DNA of 10,425 nucleotides. It comes from an uncultured Erysipelotrichaceae bacterium (GTDB lineage: Bacteria > Bacillota_I > Bacilli_A > Erysipelotrichales > Erysipelotrichaceae). The stretch is from assembly GCA_902796465.1 (NCBI GenBank), contig CADBPK010000045.1, positions 1 through 10,425 of the forward strand, in the 5' to 3' direction. The notes beneath the pieces are model-generated. The model saw nothing but the letters and a program-made list of their open reading frames with translations, was not told the DNA's origin and made no database searches. Shown here piece after piece: positions 6,176-10,425 of this stretch. Position 1 is the first letter of the stretch. Each line of letters starts with the position of its first letter. The translations under genes and the position numbers were made by a program.

Positions 6176-6304
6176 ATGGCACTGTTATCCGGAAGATCTG
6201 CAGTTAAAAACTATGGTAAGGAATTCTCTTTTCATGTAAACCGCACAGCCGGCGGAAGGTTTGTTCATACCGCAGGCTGTTTTCTTTTTGAGGAGGAAAT
6301 ATGA
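6176..6304 (+). CDS. Putative 42-residue leader peptide or small protein upstream of purE
   Basis: ATG at 6176 is preceded by AGGAGG (6164-6169) at a good 6-base distance, about 23 bases after the predicted transcription start. The frame starts MALLSGRSAVKNYGK, ends CFLFEEEI, and stops with TGA at 6302-6304, giving a four-base ATGA overlap with the purE start. A strong ribosome site and an ATGA junction are hard to explain by chance, but the peptide resembles nothing I know and its second half is also the terminator-like hairpin. Its end encodes the T tract (Phe-Leu-Phe) and the purE ribosome site (Glu-Glu-Glu). It could be a regulatory leader whose translation prevents hairpin formation, a small protein, or an accidental frame. 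Confidence 0.35.
   Translation: MALLSGRSAVKNYGKEFSFHVNRTAGGRFVHTAGCFLFEEEI
6245..6289 (+). terminator. Terminator-like attenuator hairpin in the pur leader
   Basis: ACAGCC (6245-6250) pairs with GGCTGT (6275-6280), continued by GCGG (6252-6255) with CCGC (6270-6273) across one G/A mismatch, with a 14-base loop, followed by TTTCTTTTT (6281-6289). It lies between the promoter and the first pur gene, so it would act as an attenuator. A competing hairpin is possible: CCGC at 6241-6244 can pair with the same GCGG, and AAACC (6238-6242) with GGTTT (6258-6262), leaving the terminator 5' arm in a loop. No ligand-binding RNA upstream was recognised. Confidence 0.6.
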
Positions 6305-6786
6305 AGAAAGTCGGAATCGTCATGGGCTCTGACAGCGACATGGAAGTCATGTCAAAAGCTGCCGGAGTGCTGGAATCCTTCGGGATCCCGTATGAGATGC
6401 ATATCTATTCCGCTCACAGGACACCGGCCGAAACAGCCCGGTTTGCGGAAGAGGCAATCGGAAAAGATTTCGGAGTCATCATTGCCGGGGCCGGCATGGC
6501 TGCTGCGCTGGCAGGTGTGCTGGCAGGGCATACGGTAATTCCCATTATCGGCGTGCCGCTGAAGTCATCCGTTCTGGACGGCGTTGACGCACTGCTGTCC
6601 ACAGTCATGATGCCGCCGGGAATACCGGTTGCGTGTGTGGCCATCAACGGTTCCAAAAATGCGGCATATCTCGCTGCCGAGATCCTCGCAGTTTCCGATC
6701 CGGAACTGCAGGAAAAACTGAAGGCAGACAGGGAAAAGATGAAAAACACAGTACTTGAAAAAGACAGAAAGCTGAATGAGGAGTAA
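6301..6786 (+). CDS. purE: N5-carboxyaminoimidazole ribonucleotide mutase (PurE)
   Basis: A 161-residue protein of normal PurE length, catalysing carboxyaminoimidazole ribonucleotide formation, step 6 of purine synthesis. GSDSD (9-13) and SAHRTP (37-42, with catalytic His39) are the class I signature; class II AIR carboxylases have SAHKT instead. The [18 protein letters not shown] and MPPGIPVA stretches are also class I-like, which implies an ATP-dependent PurK elsewhere in the genome. One oddity: the AAHLPG-type loop reads Gly65-Met-Ala-Ala-Ala69-Leu-Ala-Gly, so the conserved second-site His is Ala. AGGAGG at 6291-6296 sets the start, and the leader frame overlaps it by four bases. It is first in an operon of at least six genes. 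Confidence 0.95.
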   Translation: MKKVGIVMGSDSDMEVMSKAAGVLESFGIPYEMHIYSAHRTPAETARFAEEAIGKDFGVIIAGAGMAAALAGVLAGHTVIPIIGVPLKSSVLDGVDALLSTVMMPPGIPVACVAINGSKNAAYLAAEILAVSDPELQEKLKADREKMKNTVLEKDRKLNEE

Positions 6787-6790
6787 GGAA

Positions 6791-7504
6791 ATGGAAAAGT
6801 TAGAACAACTGTACGAAGGAAAAGCAAAAAAAGTATTCAAAACAGATGACGAAGATCTGTATATCGTATCCTACAAGGATGATGCGACAGCTTTTAACGG
6901 GGTTAAGAAGGGCACGATCGTCGGCAAAGGCGCCATCAACAACCAGATGTCCAACCGTATTATGCAGTATCTGGAAAAGAACGGCATCCCGACACATTTC
7001 GTAAAGGAACTGAACGAAAGGGAGACCGTAGTCAGAAAAGTTACGATCGTTCCGCTGGAAGTCATTATCCGCAACGTTGCGGCAGGTTCTTTTTCCAAGC
7101 GTCTCGGCGTACCGGAAGGTTCTGCGCTGAAGTGTACGATCCTGGAATACTCCTATAAGAATGATGAACTCGGCGATCCGCTGATCAACGATTATCATGC
7201 GATCGCGATCGGTGCCGCAACCAGGGAAGAACTGGATACCATTGCAGACTATACTTTCAAAATCAATGAACTTCTGAAGGCTCTTTTCAAAAAGATGAAT
7301 ATCGACCTGATCGATTTCAAGCTGGAATTCGGAAAGACATCAGACGGAAAGATCATCCTTGCGGATGAGATCTCTCCGGATACATGCCGTTTCTGGGACA
7401 GCACGACACATGAAAAACTGGATAAGGACCGTTTCCGCAGAGATCTCGGAAATGTTGAAGGTGCTTATCAGGAAGTTTTCAGACGCCTGAATGAGGAAGA
7501 ATAG
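6791..7504 (+). CDS. purC: SAICAR synthetase (PurC)
   Basis: A 237-residue phosphoribosylaminoimidazole-succinocarboxamide synthase, which joins CAIR to aspartate using ATP (step 7), acting directly on the PurE product. Visible signatures: [10 protein letters not shown] at 7-16 (nucleotide-binding hairpin), [12 protein letters not shown] at 30-41, the [10 protein letters not shown] block at 91-100, LIDFKLEFG at 173-181 and [12 protein letters not shown] at 192-203. Length is typical for bacterial single-domain PurC. ATG 6791 is chosen because GAGGAG (6778-6783, inside the last codons of purE) lies seven bases before it; an in-frame ATG at 6776 adds only MRSKE and has no better site. It begins four bases after the purE stop, so the two are translationally linked. 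Confidence 0.96.
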   Translation: MEKLEQLYEGKAKKVFKTDDEDLYIVSYKDDATAFNGVKKGTIVGKGAINNQMSNRIMQYLEKNGIPTHFVKELNERETVVRKVTIVPLEVIIRNVAAGSFSKRLGVPEGSALKCTILEYSYKNDELGDPLINDYHAIAIGAATREELDTIADYTFKINELLKALFKKMNIDLIDFKLEFGKTSDGKIILADEISPDTCRFWDSTTHEKLDKDRFRRDLGNVEGAYQEVFRRLNEEE

Positions 7505-7520
7505 GCCTTTAGGCCTTTTC
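7503..7520 (+). repeat. Small hairpin with T-rich tail between purC and purM
   Basis: AGGCC (7503-7507) and GGCCT (7512-7516) form a 5-bp stem with TTTA loop, followed by TTTTC (7516-7520). It can also be read as a tandem repeat of AGGCCTTT. The stem starts inside the purC stop codon. It is too short for a full terminator but could cause partial termination or mark an RNA processing point; the operon clearly continues. Confidence 0.4.
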
Positions 7521-7540
7521 TTGTTTACGGAGGAAAGCAG

Positions 7541-8581
7541 ATGAAGAAGAGTTTTAGTGACAGTTATAAAGATGCCGGCGTGGATGTGACAGCCGGATAT
7601 GAATCTGTTGAATTGATCAAAAAACATGTCAGAAGGACAGCGACACCCGGTGTCCTCGGTGCGATCGGCGGCTTCGGCGGCACATACGCACCGGATCTCA
7701 CAGGGATGGAAAAACCGGTATTCGTATCCGGTACCGACGGCGTCGGGACAAAAGTCAAGCTTGCGTTCCTGATGGACAAGCATGATACCGTGGGCATCGA
7801 CTGTGTTGCCATGTGTGTCAACGATGTGATCTGTTCCGGCGCAAAACCGATGTTCTTCCTGGATTATATTGCCTGCGGAAAGAACATTCCGGAGAAGATC
7901 GAGCAGATCGTTGCCGGTGTGGCGGAAGGCTGTGTACAGGCAGGCTGTGCCCTGGTCGGCGGCGAGACAGCGGAACATCCCGGTCTCATGAAGGAAGATG
8001 AATATGATCTGGCCGGTTTTACGGTCGGCATCGTGGATGAGAAGAAGATGCTCAGCAATGATGCGGTAAAGGAAGGCGATGTCATCATCGGTCTGGCTTC
8101 CAGCGGTGTCCATTCCAACGGTTTTTCCCTGATCCGCAAGGTCTTCAGCATCGATAACGCGGAAGTCCTCGGACAGTATGCGGATGTCTTAGGAAAAACA
8201 CTGGGCGAAACGCTGCTGACGCCGACGAAGATCTATGTCAAGCCGGTGCTGAAGCTGATGGAAGAAGTCAATGTCAAATCCGTTTCGCATATCACAGGCG
8301 GGGGCTTCTATGAAAACCTGCCGCGCGCTTTCGGTGAGGGACTGCGTGCCCGGATCGAAAAAGGCACATGGGAGATCCCGAAGATCTTTGACCTGGTGCA
8401 GGAAAAAGGCAATATCCCGGAGCGCGATATGTACAACACATTCAATATGGGTATCGGCATGTGTGTGATCACTGCGGCAGAAGACGCGGACAAGGCGCTT
8501 GCGCTTCTGAACGAAAACGGCCTGCAGGCTTCCCTGATCGGGAAGATCACAGCCGGCGATCACGATGTCGAGATCATCTGA
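7541..8581 (+). CDS. purM: AIR synthetase (PurM)
   Basis: A 346-residue phosphoribosylformylglycinamidine cyclo-ligase, which closes the imidazole ring of AIR with ATP (step 5) as a cytoplasmic homodimer. Family signatures are all present: YKDAGVDVTAGYESVELIK at 9-27, GGFGG at 43-47, SGTDGVGTKVKLA at 63-75, CVNDVICSGAKP at 92-103 and LVGGETAEHPG at 138-148, followed by the GLASSGVHSNGFSLIRK segment typical of the PurM/PurL superfamily. Length is normal for bacteria. GGAGG (7529-7533) lies seven bases before the ATG. The 36-base gap from purC is the longest among the complete pur genes and holds the small hairpin at 7503-7520. Confidence 0.97.
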   Translation: MKKSFSDSYKDAGVDVTAGYESVELIKKHVRRTATPGVLGAIGGFGGTYAPDLTGMEKPVFVSGTDGVGTKVKLAFLMDKHDTVGIDCVAMCVNDVICSGAKPMFFLDYIACGKNIPEKIEQIVAGVAEGCVQAGCALVGGETAEHPGLMKEDEYDLAGFTVGIVDEKKMLSNDAVKEGDVIIGLASSGVHSNGFSLIRKVFSIDNAEVLGQYADVLGKTLGETLLTPTKIYVKPVLKLMEEVNVKSVSHITGGGFYENLPRAFGEGLRARIEKGTWEIPKIFDLVQEKGNIPERDMYNTFNMGIGMCVITAAEDADKALALLNENGLQASLIGKITAGDHDVEII

Positions 8582-8590
8582 GGAGGCCGG

Positions 8591-9199
8591 ATGGTAAAAA
8601 TAGCAGTTCTTGTATCAGGCGGCGGGACGAACCTGCAGGCCCTGATCGATGCCTCCGCAAGAGGAGAGATCCCGCATGGACAGTTTGCGCTTGTCATTGC
8701 GTCCAATGATCAGGCATATGCCCTGAAGCGGGCGGAAAAAGCCGGTATCCCGTCAGTAGTAATTGCCAGAAAGCAGTACCGGGAACAGAAGGATTTTGAT
8801 GAAGCGATCGTCAGAACGCTGAAAGAATATGATATTGATATGGTCATCCTGGCAGGTTTCCTCAGCATACTGGGAAAACCGGTCATCGATGCCTATACGG
8901 ACAGGATCATCAATGTGCATCCTGCCCTGATCCCGTCATTCTGCGGAAAAGGCTTCTACGGACTGAAGGTCCATGAAGCGGCGCTGGCAAAAGGCGTGAA
9001 AGTGACAGGTGCGACCGTGCACCTGGTCAATGAGATCCCGGACGGCGGAAAGATCCTGCTTCAGAAAGCAGTGGAAGTGAAAGAAGGCGATACGCCGGAG
9101 ATCCTGCAGAGAAGGGTCATGGAAGAAGCGGAATGGATCCTGCTGCCGAAAGCGGCGGAACAGTTAGCAAAGGAGATAGAGGAAAATGAACGTATTTGA
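8591..9199 (+). CDS. purN: Glycinamide ribonucleotide formyltransferase (PurN)
   Basis: A 202-residue folate-dependent enzyme that formylates GAR using 10-formyl-tetrahydrofolate (step 3). The phosphate-binding SGGGTNLQALID is at 9-20. The catalytic set matches E. coli Asn106/His108/Asp144: Asn108 and His110 in INVHPALIPSF, and Asp151 in VTGATVHLVNEIPDGGKIL. Length is typical (E. coli 212). The ribosome site AGGAGG (8581-8586) overlaps the last base of the purM stop codon, and the 3' end overlaps the next gene by 14 bases, both signs of tight coupling. Confidence 0.97.
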   Translation: MVKIAVLVSGGGTNLQALIDASARGEIPHGQFALVIASNDQAYALKRAEKAGIPSVVIARKQYREQKDFDEAIVRTLKEYDIDMVILAGFLSILGKPVIDAYTDRIINVHPALIPSFCGKGFYGLKVHEAALAKGVKVTGATVHLVNEIPDGGKILLQKAVEVKEGDTPEILQRRVMEEAEWILLPKAAEQLAKEIEENERI

Positions 9200-9881
9200 A
9201 GATCTGAAAAACAACAAATATCCCGGCAGAGGGATCGTGATCGGCCGTACACCGTGCGGCAGGAAAATGAGAATCGGCTATTTCATCATGGGCAGAAGCG
9301 AGAACAGCCGCAACCGCGTCTTCGTGGAAGACGGGGCAGGCATCCGCACACAGGCTTTTGATGAATCGAAGATGAAAGATCCGTCACTGATCATTTACGC
9401 TCCCGTACGTGTACTGGACGGCAGAACGATCGTGACAAACGGTGACCAGACGGATACGGTCTATGACTTCATGAAGGAAGGAAAGACATTCGCTGACGCC
9501 CTGCGCACACGGACATTTGAACCGGATGCGCCGAACTATACGCCGCGCATCAGCGCCGTTGTGGAAGGCGACAGCTACAAGATGAGCATCCTCAAGAGCG
9601 CGGACGGCAATCCGGACGCGACAGAGAGACTGTTCTATGAATATGAACATACACTGCCGGGCGTGATCCATATGATCCACACGTATGAAACGGACGGAAA
9701 CCCGATCCCTTCGTTCAAAGGCGAACCGAAGACATTCGTGATGGAAAAGGAATCCTTCGATGATTTCTCCGATCATCTGTGGGAAGCACTCAATGAAGAC
9801 AACAAGGTGTCCCTGTTTACACGTCAGATCGACCTTGAAACCGGCGAAACACAGACACATATTTATAATAAGAACCAGTAA
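9186..9881 (+). CDS. purO: IMP cyclohydrolase, archaeal PurO-type family
   Basis: A 231-residue protein of the PurO-type IMP cyclohydrolase family, which closes the second purine ring (FAICAR to IMP, step 10). It is unrelated in sequence to the MGS-like cyclohydrolase domain of bacterial PurH. Signatures: YPGRGIVIG at 12-20, [12 protein letters not shown] at 35-46, [11 protein letters not shown] at 83-93 and [13 protein letters not shown] at 111-123. The family has an Ntn-hydrolase-like fold. Its start lies inside the end of purN (14-base overlap), with AGGAG (9171-9175) ten bases upstream. It sits directly before the stand-alone AICAR formyltransferase, the partner that needs it. The symbol purO is used by family; some databases call such proteins only IMP cyclohydrolase-like. 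Confidence 0.9.
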   Translation: MNVFEDLKNNKYPGRGIVIGRTPCGRKMRIGYFIMGRSENSRNRVFVEDGAGIRTQAFDESKMKDPSLIIYAPVRVLDGRTIVTNGDQTDTVYDFMKEGKTFADALRTRTFEPDAPNYTPRISAVVEGDSYKMSILKSADGNPDATERLFYEYEHTLPGVIHMIHTYETDGNPIPSFKGEPKTFVMEKESFDDFSDHLWEALNEDNKVSLFTRQIDLETGETQTHIYNKNQ

Positions 9882-9892
9882 AGGAGGAAGAT

Positions 9893-10425
9893 ATGGCAAA
9901 AGAACTGGAATTGAAATACGGCTGTAACCCGAATCAGAAACCCTCACGTATTTTTATGGAAGAAGGGGAACTCCCGGTAAAGGTCCTCAACGGAAGACCG
10001 GGCTATATCAACTTCCTGGATGCGCTGAATTCCTGGCAGCTTGTCAAGGAACTGAAAGAAGCCACAGGACTTCCTGCGGCTGCTTCCTTCAAGCATGTCA
10101 GCCCGGCCGGCGCAGCAGTAGGACTGCCGCTGTCGGAAGTGGAAAAGAAGATCTACTTCACCGATGACTGTGAACTGACACCGCTGGCTTCTGCTTACGC
10201 AAGGGCACGCGGTGCGGACAGAATGAGCTCCTACGGTGATTTCTGCGCGCTGAGCGATATCTGCGACAAGGAAACAGCACTGCTCATCAAGAAGGAAGTA
10301 TCCGACGGCGTTATCGCGCCGGGTTATACCGATGAAGCGCTGGCGATCCTGAAGGAAAAGCGCAAGGGCGGATACAATGTCATCCAGATCGATGAAAATT
10401 ACGTACCGGCACCGGTGGAAAGAAA
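9893..10425 (+). CDS. Stand-alone AICAR formyltransferase (PurH C-terminal domain only), truncated by window end
   Basis: The 177 codons seen encode the start of a phosphoribosylaminoimidazolecarboxamide formyltransferase, which makes FAICAR from AICAR and 10-formyl-tetrahydrofolate (step 9). The protein begins directly with [14 protein letters not shown], matching the YGxNPxQ block that opens the transformylase domain after about 200 residues in ordinary PurH, so the N-terminal cyclohydrolase domain is absent. The catalytic Lys-His pair is present in [13 protein letters not shown] (Lys67, His68). [14 protein letters not shown] and [10 protein letters not shown] are further conserved blocks. 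AGGAGG (9882-9887) lies five bases before the ATG, 11 bases after the previous stop. Members of this short type are usually near 390 residues, so a bit over half is missing here, beyond the right edge. Confidence 0.93.
   Translation, partial: MAKELELKYGCNPNQKPSRIFMEEGELPVKVLNGRPGYINFLDALNSWQLVKELKEATGLPAAASFKHVSPAGAAVGLPLSEVEKKIYFTDDCELTPLASAYARARGADRMSSYGDFCALSDICDKETALLIKKEVSDGVIAPGYTDEALAILKEKRKGGYNVIQIDENYVPAPVER

Larger units (their letters stand above)
5929..6300. other. Divergent control region between the purF-like gene and the pur operon
   Basis: This 372-base stretch contains no conventional gene. Reading left to right it holds a candidate purF -10 box (5953-5958), an AT-rich inverted repeat (5981-6003), about 100 bases in which I see nothing definite (6004-6099), the pur promoter (6118-6146), and the pur leader with a 42-codon frame (6176-6304) and a terminator-like hairpin (6245-6289). 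I looked for and did not find the conserved core of a guanine/adenine riboswitch, a T-box, or a clean pair of PurR boxes of the Bacillus type. Confidence 0.7.

Noticed and set aside
6150..6300. Purine (guanine/adenine) riboswitch, PRPP-type ykkC riboswitch or T-box in the pur leader
   Set aside because: I could not find the conserved core sequences of these RNAs, and the GGAGGACCGCC stretch resembles only part of a T-box motif and lies too far from the terminator. A covariance-model scan would settle it.
7340..8113. Minus-strand open frame of 257 codons over purC and purM
   Set aside because: It spans two unrelated conserved genes and their gap, so it cannot be a single real protein. It is a codon-bias shadow.
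1..10425. Mobile element, prophage, CRISPR array or defence system
   Set aside because: No transposase, integrase, cas-like or toxin-antitoxin sequence, no direct repeat array and no abrupt change in codon style was seen. The gene content is metabolic.

Overview
The window looks like chromosomal DNA of a Gram-positive gut-type Bacillota (Clostridia or Erysipelotrichia). Strong AGGAGG-like ribosome sites precede nearly every gene, Rho-independent terminators are crisp, and the purine genes are of clostridial type (stand-alone AICAR formyltransferase beside a PurO-type IMP cyclohydrolase, and an Fe-S class PurF homologue). Base composition is balanced. No mobile element, CRISPR array, tRNA or rRNA was seen. 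The organism assignment is inference from gene content.

Layout. From 1 to 5928 all genes are on the minus strand. They are, in transcription order: a PurF-like phosphoribosyltransferase (4513-5928), a serine beta-lactamase-family protein (3438-4430), a two-domain flavin/Fe-S ene-reductase (1391-3313), a membrane-anchored protein of unknown function (413-1276), and the start of an unrecognised protein (401 to the left edge). Terminators follow the first three, so they look like separate units; the last two look co-transcribed. From 5929 to 6300 lies a divergent control region. From 6301 to the right edge, on the plus strand, runs a tight operon purE-purC-purM-purN-IMP cyclohydrolase-AICAR formyltransferase, cut off by the window end.

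The operon supplies PurN (step 3), PurM (5), PurE (6), PurC (7), AICAR formyltransferase (9) and IMP cyclohydrolase (10) of de novo purine synthesis. The last two steps, fused in the usual bacterial PurH, are here two separate proteins. PurD, PurL, PurK and PurB are not in the window.

Most worth a second look: (i) the PurF homologue has lost the catalytic N-terminal cysteine and, by eye, the other glutaminase residues, yet keeps an intact PRPP motif and the Fe-S cysteines; (ii) the pur leader holds a terminator hairpin, a competing hairpin, and a 42-codon reading frame with a strong ribosome site whose stop overlaps the purE start; (iii) PurE has Ala where class I enzymes have a conserved His.
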